NCBI GenBank assembly: GCA_016209105.1
Contig: JACQWR010000028.1
Coordinates: forward strand, 1-64,000
Length of the DNA stretch: 64,000 bases
Direction of reading: 5' to 3'
From: Deltaproteobacteria bacterium
GTDB taxonomy: Bacteria > Desulfobacterota > Syntrophia > Syntrophales > JACQWR01
Shown: in pieces, positions 33,725-41,938 of the stretch
Numbering within the stretch: the stretch's first letter is position 1
How the letters are laid out: every line of letters begins with the position of its first letter
Made by a program: the position numbers and the translations under genes
Notes under the pieces: generated by a model
Told to the model about the DNA's origin: nothing
Databases searched by the model: none
What the model saw: only the letters and a program-made list of their open reading frames with translations

Positions 33725-34099
33725 ATGAAGGTAGGTTTTGCTGTTCAGACCAACGAAGGAATGCAGAGCATGGTTTATGATCACTTCGGCTCAGCGCCGG
33801 CGTTTATCATCGTTGATACCGAGGGAGAAGATGTTCTGACGGTAAATAACAGTGACTTAAACCACGTCCACGGCGCCTGTAATCCGATTATGGCCCTTGA
33901 CGGAAAGAATGTGGATGCAATGGTTGTTGGGGGGATAGGAGCGGGTGCGCTGGTAAAATTAAATGCAGCGGGGATAAAAGTCTTCGGGGCTGTGGCTCCG
34001 ACAGTAAAAGAAAATCTTGCCCTGCTCACGGAAGGCGGACTTCAGGAGCTTTCCGTGGATAATTCCTGTCGGGCGCATCAGGGTGAATGCGGACATTAA
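33725..34099 (+). CDS. NifX-like protein (dinitrogenase Fe-Mo cofactor family)
   Basis: 124 residues: MKVGFAVQTNEGMQSMVYDH and FGSAPAFIIVDTEG, then DAMVVGGIGAGALVKLNAAG, with a C-terminal CRAHQGECGH possibly binding metal. Third NifX-type gene, 29 bp after mrp; the pair mirrors the ORP-Mrp pairing. RBS AAAGGAG. Confidence 0.87.
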   Translation: MKVGFAVQTNEGMQSMVYDHFGSAPAFIIVDTEGEDVLTVNNSDLNHVHGACNPIMALDGKNVDAMVVGGIGAGALVKLNAAGIKVFGAVAPTVKENLALLTEGGLQELSVDNSCRAHQGECGH

Positions 34100-34164
34100 G
34101 AAAAGTATTGTGCTCCGCGACCATCAAGATGGCCTTGCGCAAATGCCATCGAAAGAGGTGAAAT

Positions 34165-36531
34165 ATGGCCAACACAGATTTAGATTCTGTGGAACAATAT
34201 GACGCTATTGGAACTTCACCGGACCGCTCCGATGCCAAAAGTAAAGCGACGGGGAGGGCTGTCTTCATCGAAGATATGCATTTTCGCGGCATGCTTTATG
34301 GGAAGGTGCTGAGGAGCAAGTTCGCCCATGCCCGCATCCTCAGCATTGATACGGCCAGGGCGGAAAAAATGCCGGGCGTCCGGGGGGTGGTCACCGGCGC
34401 CGATATCCCCGTCCTCCACGGCGAAGCCCTGAAGGACGATTGTTTCCTGGCGAGGGACAAGGTCCGCTATCGGGGGGAAGGGGTGGCTGCCGTTGCCGCC
34501 GTTGATGAGGAGACGGCGGAGGAAGCCCTCTCCTTGATTGACGTTTGCTACGAAGAGCTGCCCGCCGTATTCGATCCCGAAGAAGCGATTAAACCGGAGG
34601 CCCCCCTGATTCATGAACAGTTGGGCGCTTATCGCCATGCCCCGGGCATTGAGCCCATCTCCGGGACAAACATCTGCAACTACTTCCATCTGGAGAAGGG
34701 CGATGTGGATAAAGGCTTTGCCGAGGCCGACCTTATCATTGAGGACAAGTTCACCACCGGGATGCAGCAGCATTGCACCCTGGAGACGCACTGCGGCATC
34801 TGTCTTATTGACGACGACAATCGCCTGACCCTCTGGGCGACCAACGACTCCCCCTACCGCACCCGCAAGGAAATAGCGGATGCCCTAAAGATACCGCAAA
34901 TCAATGTCAGGGTAATCTGCGCCCCTTACATAGGCGGCAATTTCGGCGGCAAGGGCGGCCTGAAGGCGGAGGCTGCCGCCATTGCCCTGGCCTGGAAAAT
35001 CAGGAACAAACCCATCAGGGTGCTGTTTACCCGCGAAGAAGAATTCACCTCCGCCATTGTCCGACACCCGTCGGTCATCTACCTGAAAACGGGCGTTAAA
35101 AAGGACGGCGCCATTACGGCACGTGCAGTCAGGATGTACTTTGCCACGGGGGCCTACGCCGAAAAAGGGCCCACGATAACCCGTTTTGGCGGGGTCTCCG
35201 GCGCAGGACCTTACAACATCCCCAACGTGAAGATTGAGGCCTCCTGCGTTTATACCAACCGGCAGCTCTCCGGCGCGATGCGGGGTTACAGCGGGCCGCA
35301 GGCTGCCTGGGCCTATGAATCCCACATGGACAATGTGGCGTGCAAGTTGGGGATTGATCCGCTGGAGTTCAGGCTGAGGCACGTCTATACCGACGGCGAC
35401 ACCCACGCCTCCGGACAGGAGATTTATTCGGAGGGCTTGAAAGAATGCCTGGAAAAGATAGGCGAGCGCATGGAGTGGGGGAAAAAATCCCTCGGCAGGA
35501 ACAGGGGGAAGGGAGTGGCCTGCATGGAACGGGCGGTAAAAACACCTTTTGGATCTGCGGCCTTCGTAAAAGTAAACGAGGACGGGACGGTGGATTTGCT
35601 GAGCAGCACCACCGAGGTGGGTCAGGGGGCGGACACGGTTCTCTGCCAGATCGTGGCCGAAGAGCTTGGCGTGCCCTTTGACTGGGTAAAGAAAGCGACG
35701 CCCGATACGTCCACAACCCCCTATGACACCTCCACCACGTCCAGCCGTTCCACCTTCCATATGGGCAATGCCGCTAAAGCGGCGGCGGCGGACGCAAAGG
35801 GGCAAATTCTCAAACTGGCGGCGGAATTGCTCAAAACAAATGCCGATGACCTCGCCATCAAGGGCGGGAACGTTTATCTAAAGGACAACGGCGGCTCAAG
35901 CCTTTCCATCGCCCAGGTTCTCGGCAAGCACTTCGGCCACAGCGCCACCGTTTTGGGACGGGGATTTTATTACCCGCACCTGGAAGTCCCGGTAGAGTAT
36001 TTTTCCACGCACATGATTTTCTGGCTATTGGGCGCGCATGGAGTAGAGGTTGAGGTAAACAGGCAGACCGGCGAGGTTAAAATCCTGAAGGTATACGCCG
36101 CCATGGATGTAGGAAAGGCCTTGCATCCCTCCAATTGTACGGCTCAGTTGGAAGGCGGGGTTTCGATGGGGCTGGGATTTGCGTTGTATGAAAACTTCAT
36201 CTTCCGGGGGGGCGATTTTTTGAACCCCAGCTTGTTGGATTACAAGATACCGACGGCCCTGGAGATGCCGGAGATCGAACCCATTATAGTGGAGTGCGCC
36301 CACGAGGAAGGTCCTTACGGCGCCAAGGGCATTGGTGAGACAACCAACGTGTCTCTGCCGCCTGCCCTGGCCAACGCCATTTACGATGCCGTAGGCGTGA
36401 GAATCCATGAACTTCCCATTACGCCGGAAAAGATACTTTATGCCTTGAAGCAGGTATCGGAGAAAAAAACGCAACAGCGGGCTGATGCCGATCCGGCGAC
36501 CGTCGGAAACCCATTCGGGGGGAAAAAATGA
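34165..36531 (+). CDS. Molybdenum hydroxylase, large Mo-cofactor subunit (system 1)
   Basis: 788 residues of the xanthine dehydrogenase/4-hydroxybenzoyl-CoA reductase family. Key motifs: GGNFGGKGG (about 265), AMRGYSGPQ (about 375), TTEVGQGADT (about 490) and the C-terminal GAKGIGET with the catalytic Glu. It hydroxylates or dehydroxylates an aromatic or N-heterocyclic substrate at a Mo-S or Mo-Se centre. The FAD and FeS subunits follow. The nearby Se genes suggest a selenium-dependent enzyme. The substrate is not evident. Confidence 0.92.
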   Translation: MANTDLDSVEQYDAIGTSPDRSDAKSKATGRAVFIEDMHFRGMLYGKVLRSKFAHARILSIDTARAEKMPGVRGVVTGADIPVLHGEALKDDCFLARDKVRYRGEGVAAVAAVDEETAEEALSLIDVCYEELPAVFDPEEAIKPEAPLIHEQLGAYRHAPGIEPISGTNICNYFHLEKGDVDKGFAEADLIIEDKFTTGMQQHCTLETHCGICLIDDDNRLTLWATNDSPYRTRKEIADALKIPQINVRVICAPYIGGNFGGKGGLKAEAAAIALAWKIRNKPIRVLFTREEEFTSAIVRHPSVIYLKTGVKKDGAITARAVRMYFATGAYAEKGPTITRFGGVSGAGPYNIPNVKIEASCVYTNRQLSGAMRGYSGPQAAWAYESHMDNVACKLGIDPLEFRLRHVYTDGDTHASGQEIYSEGLKECLEKIGERMEWGKKSLGRNRGKGVACMERAVKTPFGSAAFVKVNEDGTVDLLSSTTEVGQGADTVLCQIVAEELGVPFDWVKKATPDTSTTPYDTSTTSSRSTFHMGNAAKAAAADAKGQILKLAAELLKTNADDLAIKGGNVYLKDNGGSSLSIAQVLGKHFGHSATVLGRGFYYPHLEVPVEYFSTHMIFWLLGAHGVEVEVNRQTGEVKILKVYAAMDVGKALHPSNCTAQLEGGVSMGLGFALYENFIFRGGDFLNPSLLDYKIPTALEMPEIEPIIVECAHEEGPYGAKGIGETTNVSLPPALANAIYDAVGVRIHELPITPEKILYALKQVSEKKTQQRADADPATVGNPFGGKK

Positions 36532-37529
36532 AATTGCCCAGGTTCGAATATGTGAGACCTCAATCAATGAGCGAGGCCTGTAAAACAGCTTTTGGAGAAG
36601 GACCAAAAGCCCAGATCATTGCCGGCGGCACGGATATCCTGCCGGCGCTTAAATACAGGCTCAAAACCCCCGGGATACTGATTGATATAAGCTCTGTGCC
36701 CGATCTCGATACGATCACGTACTCCGAGCAGGAAGGGCTTACGGTCGGGGCGCTCGTTACCCTCCGCCGGCTGGCGGCTCATAAGGACGTCAGGGAAAAA
36801 TATCCGCTCTTGACGCAGGCAGCCCTGTCGGTAGGCAGCGCCCAGCTTCAGGCGATGGGAACCATCGGCGGCAATCTCTGCCAAGACGCCTGCTGCATCT
36901 ATTACAATCTGCCGTCCGTGTCCAGACAGGGTCTTGATCCCTGCTTCAAACTGGGGGGCGGGCGGTGCCATGCCGTTCAGGGCAGCAAGATTTGCCATGC
37001 CACCTATTCAGGCGATATGGCCCCGGCGCTGCTGGCGCTTCGGGCGTGTGTTACCATCGCCGACGGAACAGGAGAAAATACCATCCCGCTCAATGAACTT
37101 TATTCCGGACGGGGCGAAGCCCCCCATGTGTTGGAGCCGGGCCGGATTTTGAAGGGAATCCAGGTGCCGCCGCCGTTCCATAACGTCGGGATCTATGTTA
37201 AGATGCGCATACGGAAAAGCATTGATTATCCTTTGCTGGGCGTGGCGGTCAATCTCCTGCCGAACGGCAAAGATGGAGCTCTGAAAGACATCTTGGTTGG
37301 TCTGACAGGGGTAGAGAAATCTCCACTCCTGATCACGCCGCCGGATGAGATAAAAGACACTTATGAACTTGAAAAACAGACGGAAATCATGGCTCAAGCG
37401 GCTCGCAGCAAGGCGCATCCGATTGCCAACACTTCCGGTTATTCCCCGCGTTACCGGCGGGAAATGGTCAGTGTATATGTACGGCAGGGCGTGCTTCAGG
37501 CTCTGGAAATCGCCGCAGGAAGGGGATAG
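36528..37529 (+). CDS. Molybdenum hydroxylase FAD subunit with extra cysteines (system 1)
   Basis: 333 residues of the FAD-binding CO dehydrogenase-type fold: IIAGGTDILPALK and MGTIGGNLCQDACCIYYN. Between them and ATYSGDMAPAL lies an insertion with several cysteines (DPCFKLGGGRCHAVQGSKIC). It resembles the [4Fe-4S]-carrying loop of 4-hydroxybenzoyl-CoA reductase beta subunits. So this enzyme may pass electrons through an additional cluster and run reductively. Overlaps the large subunit by 4 bp. Confidence 0.9.
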   Translation: MKLPRFEYVRPQSMSEACKTAFGEGPKAQIIAGGTDILPALKYRLKTPGILIDISSVPDLDTITYSEQEGLTVGALVTLRRLAAHKDVREKYPLLTQAALSVGSAQLQAMGTIGGNLCQDACCIYYNLPSVSRQGLDPCFKLGGGRCHAVQGSKICHATYSGDMAPALLALRACVTIADGTGENTIPLNELYSGRGEAPHVLEPGRILKGIQVPPPFHNVGIYVKMRIRKSIDYPLLGVAVNLLPNGKDGALKDILVGLTGVEKSPLLITPPDEIKDTYELEKQTEIMAQAARSKAHPIANTSGYSPRYRREMVSVYVRQGVLQALEIAAGRG

Positions 37530-37534
37530 ATCAC

Positions 37535-38026
37535 GTGAAGACGATCATGCTTACAGTAAACGGAGAGGCGTACGAATTGGCGGTGGCGCCCAATGACATG
37601 CTTTTGGATGTAATAAGAGATAAACTTGACCTCACGGGCGCCAAAAAAGGGTGCGACACCGGCGCCTGCGGCGCCTGCACCGTAATCATGGACGGCGAGC
37701 CGATTCTCAGTTGCATGACCCTAGCCGTGAGATGTCACGGGAGAGAAATCACGACTATCGAGGGATTGGCGCCCCGCGGAGAATTGCATCCCCTACAGCA
37801 GGCGGCCATAGATCACAATGCCGTTCAATGCGGTTTCTGCACGCCGGGATGGTTGCTCTCCGCAAAGGCGCTGTTGGATGGGAATCCTCATCCTTCACAG
37901 GAGGAAGTGCGCACCGCCATCGCCGGCAATCTCTGCCGCTGCACCGGATATAAAAAGATTGAGGACGCTATTTCAGCGGTGGCCGGCCGGAATCAGGGCG
38001 TCGTAAAGGGTAAAAATCGGGATTGA
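37535..38026 (+). CDS. Molybdenum hydroxylase [2Fe-2S] subunit (system 1)
   Basis: 163 residues: plant-type ferredoxin domain with GCDTGACGACTV and a later Cys, then the helical domain with CGFCTPGWLLS and CRCTGYKK holding the second [2Fe-2S] cluster. It starts at GTG 37535 five bp after the FAD subunit. Confidence 0.94.
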   Translation: MKTIMLTVNGEAYELAVAPNDMLLDVIRDKLDLTGAKKGCDTGACGACTVIMDGEPILSCMTLAVRCHGREITTIEGLAPRGELHPLQQAAIDHNAVQCGFCTPGWLLSAKALLDGNPHPSQEEVRTAIAGNLCRCTGYKKIEDAISAVAGRNQGVVKGKNRD

Positions 38027-38094
38027 CGACGCGCACCATATCGCCAAAATTAACGAAAGGGGAGAGAGCGTATGAAGGAGGGAGGGAACGGTCG

Positions 38095-38943
38095 ATGAAA
38101 ACAGCACGAGGAAGCCTTACCATTTTGACGGATAACACCGTACCCGAAAGGAGCAATGCTATTGCGGAACATGGTTTTTCCGCTTTTCTGGAAACAGGGG
38201 AGGGGAATTTTCTCTTTGATACGGGAAAAGGAAAAACCGTCGTCCACAATGCCGCGATCCTGAAAAAAGATTTAGCAGGCATAAACAAGATAGTTCTCAG
38301 CCATGCCCACGGCGATCACACCGGGGGGTTGCCGGACGTGCTGCCGGCTGTGTCTGCGAAACAGGTTGATGTTTTTGCCCATCCCGACATCTTTGCCGAT
38401 CGTTTCAGAGAAAAGAACGATCAACGGACATACGGCGGGATTCCTTTCATCAAAGGGTATCTGGAGAAAATGGGCGCCCGGTTTGTGTTCAATAATGAGT
38501 ACCGGGAAATTGAAGAAGGGGTCTTCCTGACCGGCGAGGTGCCGCGGGAAACATCCTTTGAGGGGGGCGACATGGGCAATCGCTATGTTATCCGGGAAGG
38601 GAAAGTCGAACCTGATGTCATTTTGGACGATCAATCGCTGGTAATCCATGTCGAGAAAGGGATCCTGATCGTTCTCGGGTGCGCGCACGCGGGGATCGTC
38701 AATGTCATTAACCATGCAATAAAAATGTCGGGCGTGGACGAAATTTATGGAATTATCGGCGGTACGCATATCGGCCTTTCAGGGGACGCGCAACGGGATA
38801 AAACCATTGAAGCCCTGAAGAACTATAAAATAGAACACCTTATCCCCGCGCATTGTACGGGGGCTGAAGCCATGTGTCTTATGCGAAACGCCTTTGGAAA
38901 CATTTTCCAGTTTTCCCATGTGGGGATGACGTTTCATTTTTAA
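38095..38943 (+). CDS. Metallo-beta-lactamase-fold hydrolase
   Basis: 282 residues with LSHAHGDHTGGLPDVL near residue 70 (HxHxDH), a His in VLGCAHAGIVN and a terminal PAHCTG. It resembles the pterin-related MBL group annotated as beta-ribofuranosylaminobenzene phosphate synthase-like, often found beside molybdenum hydroxylases. Role unknown. ATG 38095 has GGAGGGAGG upstream. Confidence 0.87.
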   Translation: MKTARGSLTILTDNTVPERSNAIAEHGFSAFLETGEGNFLFDTGKGKTVVHNAAILKKDLAGINKIVLSHAHGDHTGGLPDVLPAVSAKQVDVFAHPDIFADRFREKNDQRTYGGIPFIKGYLEKMGARFVFNNEYREIEEGVFLTGEVPRETSFEGGDMGNRYVIREGKVEPDVILDDQSLVIHVEKGILIVLGCAHAGIVNVINHAIKMSGVDEIYGIIGGTHIGLSGDAQRDKTIEALKNYKIEHLIPAHCTGAEAMCLMRNAFGNIFQFSHVGMTFHF

Positions 38944-38976
38944 ACCGGGAAACTAAAAAAACAGGGAGGTGGAGAC

Positions 38977-39537
38977 ATGTGTACGGCGGGACCAAAATTA
39001 CCGAAAGCCGAACCGGTAATCGCAATAACGGGAAAAACCGCGCTGCTGGTTTTAGACGGCAGCAAGCGCTGGGAGGATCCGACACAACCCTGTCACCGGC
39101 TGGTGCCGGGGTTGTCGAAGTTCCTGGAGCGGGCCCGGCAAGCAGGAATTCCTATTATTTATTCCGTATCATTCAGAAACAAGGGGACGCCGGAAGGGCA
39201 GGTGTGCGCCGACCTGAAGCGAAGGGCTTCCGAGCCGGTCATCTATCCCGACGGGTTCGATAAATTCACGGGCGGCGAATTGCAGTCCTATTTACGCCTT
39301 TACGACGTGGACACGCTGATCATTACGGGATACCGTTCGAACATTTCGGTGCTGAATACCGCCACCAAGGCCACGAGGGAACTGGGCTATAAGGTCATTA
39401 TCCCCATTGACGGCATGACGGCAAAAACGGATTATGAACAGGAATACACCCTTTTTCATTTAACCGTTTTGCCGAACCAGGCATCCGAACTTTTTACCTT
39501 CACGATGCTGGACATGATCAGTTTTCAACGTCTATAG
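38977..39537 (+). CDS. Isochorismatase-family protein lacking the catalytic Cys
   Basis: 186 residues with the cysteine-hydrolase fold: [14 protein letters not shown] (the Asp), [15 protein letters not shown] (the Lys) and [20 protein letters not shown]. In active members the last motif has Cys where this protein has Ser (NIS rather than NVC). It may have lost hydrolase activity or use Ser. RBS GGAGG. Its 3' end overlaps a NifU remnant. Confidence 0.8.
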   Translation: MCTAGPKLPKAEPVIAITGKTALLVLDGSKRWEDPTQPCHRLVPGLSKFLERARQAGIPIIYSVSFRNKGTPEGQVCADLKRRASEPVIYPDGFDKFTGGELQSYLRLYDVDTLIITGYRSNISVLNTATKATRELGYKVIIPIDGMTAKTDYEQEYTLFHLTVLPNQASELFTFTMLDMISFQRL

Positions 39538-39716
39538 CTCAATACAGCGATAAGGTTCTCGATCACTTTCTGAATCCGAGGAATACGGGCGTTATCGAAA
39601 ACGCCAACGGGATAGGCGAGATCGGCAACCCGGATAAGTCTTTCGGGACTTCCGCGCTGCAAGAGACGGTCATGGATTATTACCTAGGGAAGGTAAGCAA
39701 GGAGAACAAGGAATGA
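39537..39716 (+). pseudogene. NifU/IscU-like remnant with the core deleted
   Basis: About 59 residues, [20 protein letters not shown] and [12 protein letters not shown], then a jump to [19 protein letters not shown]. It is nearly identical at DNA level to both ends of the intact scaffold gene at 42812-43243, but the middle, with every cysteine ligand, is gone. It has no start of its own and ends inside the next gene's start codon. It is best read as the scar of a duplication and deletion. Confidence 0.8.
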
Positions 39717-39994
39717 AAGTAAATCTTAAATTCAACGGCATGCCGATTCTTTACAAGACGTTGAATAGAAAAAAAGAGGTGGAAATTGAATTTACGGGGA
39801 ATACGCTTCGGGAACTGATAGTCAGATTGACGGGAAAGTATGGCCTTCCGATGCAGAAAGCCCTCCTGGATAAAAATGGTGATGTGGATGTGGAAATCAG
39901 GGTGGTCCTGAATGGTGCAAGCTATCTGACCGAGTGTCGGATGGAAACGGTATTGAATGACGGGGATACCCTGGCTTTTATGGGCGCATCCTGA
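39713..39994 (+). CDS. MoaD/ThiS-like ubiquitin-fold protein without terminal GG
   Basis: 93 residues: [20 protein letters not shown] then [20 protein letters not shown], and [12 protein letters not shown] at the end. The fold signature fits small sulfur-carrier proteins, but the C-terminal Gly-Gly needed for thiocarboxylate formation is replaced by Gly-Ala-Ser. It may act as a structural subunit rather than a carrier. Confidence 0.72.
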   Translation: MKVNLKFNGMPILYKTLNRKKEVEIEFTGNTLRELIVRLTGKYGLPMQKALLDKNGDVDVEIRVVLNGASYLTECRMETVLNDGDTLAFMGAS

Positions 39995-40009
39995 GGGTAA
40001 CTTCTTAAG

Positions 40010-40075
40010 GCAGCCTGTATGGCTGCGATAAAAGCAACAATAGACCACCTCCCGGAGGTGGGAGGAGTGGTTGTT
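40010..40075. other. Two intergenic stem-loops
   Basis: GCAGCC-TGTAT-GGCTGC at 40010-40026 is followed by a palindrome CCACCTCCCGGAGGTGG at 40045-40061 framed by AACAA/TTGTT. No T-run follows. They may terminate or stabilise the transcript before the decarboxylase gene. Confidence 0.5.
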
Positions 40076-40109
40076 CCCCAGCATCGCCCTGTAGAGGAGA
40101 CACGACAAA

Positions 40110-40658
40110 GTGAGTGTATTTGTTCCACGGATGATGTTTTTTACGAAGGGTGTAGGCACGCACAAGGAGGAACTCCACTCCTTTGAACTGGCCTTAAGAG
40201 ATGCCGGTATTGAAAAATTCAATCTGGTGCAGGTTTCCAGTATCCTGCCGCCCCATTGCAAGGTGATTTCCCGCGCCCGTGGCTTAAAATTGCTGCAGCC
40301 CGGCGCCATCACCTACTGTGTGTTATGCCGTTGTTGCAGTAATGAGCCGGGACGTTTGCTGGCGGCCTCAATCGGGTGTGCCATTCCCACGGACAAGAGC
40401 ACCTATGGCTATATAAGCGAGCACCATGCCTTCGGCTGGACGGAAAGAAAAGCGGGAGACTACGCGGAAGACTTGGCCGCGGCCATGCTGGCCTCAACCC
40501 TCGGTATTGATTTCAACATTGATGAGAGCTGGGACGAGAAAAAAGAGATATTTAAAATAAGCGGCAAGATTGTAAGCACCAGGAATATAACTCAGTCAAG
40601 CATTGCAAGGAATCGGGGATATACAACGGTGATAGCTGTTGCTGCATTTGTATTTTAA
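40110..40658 (+). CDS. pdaD: Pyruvoyl-dependent arginine decarboxylase
   Basis: 182 residues; the self-cleavage site QVSSILPPHCK near residue 47 would convert Ser to the pyruvoyl group. It decarboxylates arginine to agmatine. ERKAGDYAEDLAAAMLASTL is typical of PdaD. It starts at GTG 40110 after AGAGGAG. Its presence within a molybdenum cluster is unexpected; no agmatinase is nearby. Confidence 0.9.
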   Translation: MSVFVPRMMFFTKGVGTHKEELHSFELALRDAGIEKFNLVQVSSILPPHCKVISRARGLKLLQPGAITYCVLCRCCSNEPGRLLAASIGCAIPTDKSTYGYISEHHAFGWTERKAGDYAEDLAAAMLASTLGIDFNIDESWDEKKEIFKISGKIVSTRNITQSSIARNRGYTTVIAVAAFVF

Positions 40659-40682
40659 TAAAAATACAGAGGGGAATTCAAC

Positions 40683-40769
40683 ATGGGCGCAGTGAGACAA
40701 GCCTGCTATGCAAAAGAGATGAGCCCGACGGGACGGTCGAAGCTTATCTGCGGGGAAAAAGGAGAATAG
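40683..40769 (+). CDS. Small ORF (28 aa)
   Basis: ATG 40683 lies behind GAGGGG and encodes MGAVRQACYAKEMSPTG plus a short tail with a second Cys, ending 4 bp before the next gene. It may be a real small protein, a leader for the next gene, or a remnant. No family recognised. Confidence 0.35.
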   Translation: MGAVRQACYAKEMSPTGRSKLICGEKGE

Positions 40770-40773
40770 GCCA

Positions 40774-41499
40774 ATGAAAATATTGGAAGACCTCTTTTTA
40801 AGCCTTCAGAAGAACGATTACCCGGTCAAAAAAGTCCATACCTGTGTCTTCTGGACGGGTGTCATCAGCAAGCATTGCGGCCTTTCCTCCACTTTCAGAG
40901 ATGAAGAAATTCCCCACGTTCGCGGTGTGAGGGATGTTGGAAACCTCACCCAAAAGACGGCTTTGGAATTGACTGAGTATGCCCGATCGGGAAGCCTTCT
41001 GGAGGCCTCCATCGGCATGGCAACTATCAATTCACTGATTGATATTGATGAATCCAAATGCGTCGAAAAGAATGCACTGGATGTAATTTTGGAGCAGGGA
41101 AAAGGGAAAAATGTAGCTGTGGTTGGCCATTTCCCATGGATCCAGAAATTGAAAGGAGAGGTAAAGAATCTCTGGGTCCTCGAACACCGAATTCGAGAGG
41201 GAGATCTGCCGGCAAAGGAGGCTCAGAGAATTTTGCCGGAATGCGATGTCATCGGCATAACAGGAACATCCTTTATCAATCATACATTGGAAGATCTTCT
41301 CGCTCTCGCTGAAAGGTCTTTCGTTGTTTTGATCGGTCCTACTTCTCCGTTTTCCCCTGTGCTTTTTGATCATGGCATAGATGCCATTTGCGGCGTAAAG
41401 GTAAGCGATGCGGATAAAGTAGTGCGTTCCATCAGTGAAGGAGCGACCTTCAGAGAGGTGAGCGGGGTGAAACTTCTCACTATGGTTAGGGCAGTGTGA
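40774..41499 (+). CDS. DUF4213/DUF364 putative metal-chelation protein
   Basis: 241 residues. The N-terminal part (FWTGVISKHCGLSSTF) is DUF4213-like; the C-terminal Rossmann-like DUF364 includes VAVVGHFPWIQKLK, CDVIGITGTSFINHTLEDLL and LIGPTSPFSP. The family is suspected to chelate metals or assist Mo-type cofactors and often lies beside such enzymes. The role is unproven. Confidence 0.85.
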   Translation: MKILEDLFLSLQKNDYPVKKVHTCVFWTGVISKHCGLSSTFRDEEIPHVRGVRDVGNLTQKTALELTEYARSGSLLEASIGMATINSLIDIDESKCVEKNALDVILEQGKGKNVAVVGHFPWIQKLKGEVKNLWVLEHRIREGDLPAKEAQRILPECDVIGITGTSFINHTLEDLLALAERSFVVLIGPTSPFSPVLFDHGIDAICGVKVSDADKVVRSISEGATFREVSGVKLLTMVRAV

Positions 41500-41534
41500 T
41501 CTCGAAAATGATGACAATGATATAGTGACAAGCA

Positions 41535-41798
41535 ATGGATGACAGCAATGATAGCCTTGAACGGCGCTGCCCTTTGCTGGGCGGGCCGGTATCTTTTCAT
41601 TATTGCAGACAATGCGGGGATAACGGTCTTCCCTGCTGGAAAGCGTTAGACTGCTGGTGGGAATATTTTGATATTGTGACATTTTTTAAAAAGAACTTGT
41701 CCGAAGATCAATTCAGCCGGCTTATAACTTCAAAGCCAAAACCCAAAGTAAGTTCTCTGATTGAAATGATAGAACAGGCGAAAAGGCGGCGGCGCTGA
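41535..41798 (+). CDS. Small cysteine-rich hypothetical protein
   Basis: 87 residues with ERRCPLLGGPVSFHYCRQCG then LPCWKALDCWWEYFDI, i.e. five cysteines in the first 42 residues, probably a Zn or Fe-S site, and a basic tail KRRRR. Not a family I can name. The start at ATG 41535 has no clear ribosome-binding site. Confidence 0.6.
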   Translation: MDDSNDSLERRCPLLGGPVSFHYCRQCGDNGLPCWKALDCWWEYFDIVTFFKKNLSEDQFSRLITSKPKPKVSSLIEMIEQAKRRRR

Positions 41799-41851
41799 TC
41801 GTCGGGCCATCATATTTTTTGACCTAATATCCATTATTATAGGAGGGCATT

Positions 41852-41938
41852 GTGATTCTTAAGGAGTTGGCCGTGCGACCGATCATAGTAAACTGCTTTA
41901 TCTCGGACGGTGAAGAAACCAAAGGGAACGCCATATGA
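41852..41938 (+). pseudogene. Metallo-beta-lactamase N-terminal remnant (28 aa)
   Basis: GTG 41852 has AGGAGGG upstream and encodes MILKELAVRPIIVNCFISDG plus EETKGNAI. This matches the usual beginning of glyoxalase II-like MBL proteins (LKxLxVGPxxxNCYIxGxEET). The ORF ends at TGA overlapping the yqeB start (ATGA). Possibly a truncated gene now acting as a translational leader for yqeB. Confidence 0.5.

Noticed and set aside
34885-35805. 306-residue minus-strand ORF opposite the molybdenum hydroxylase
   Set aside because: Antisense shadow of a clearly conserved coding region.
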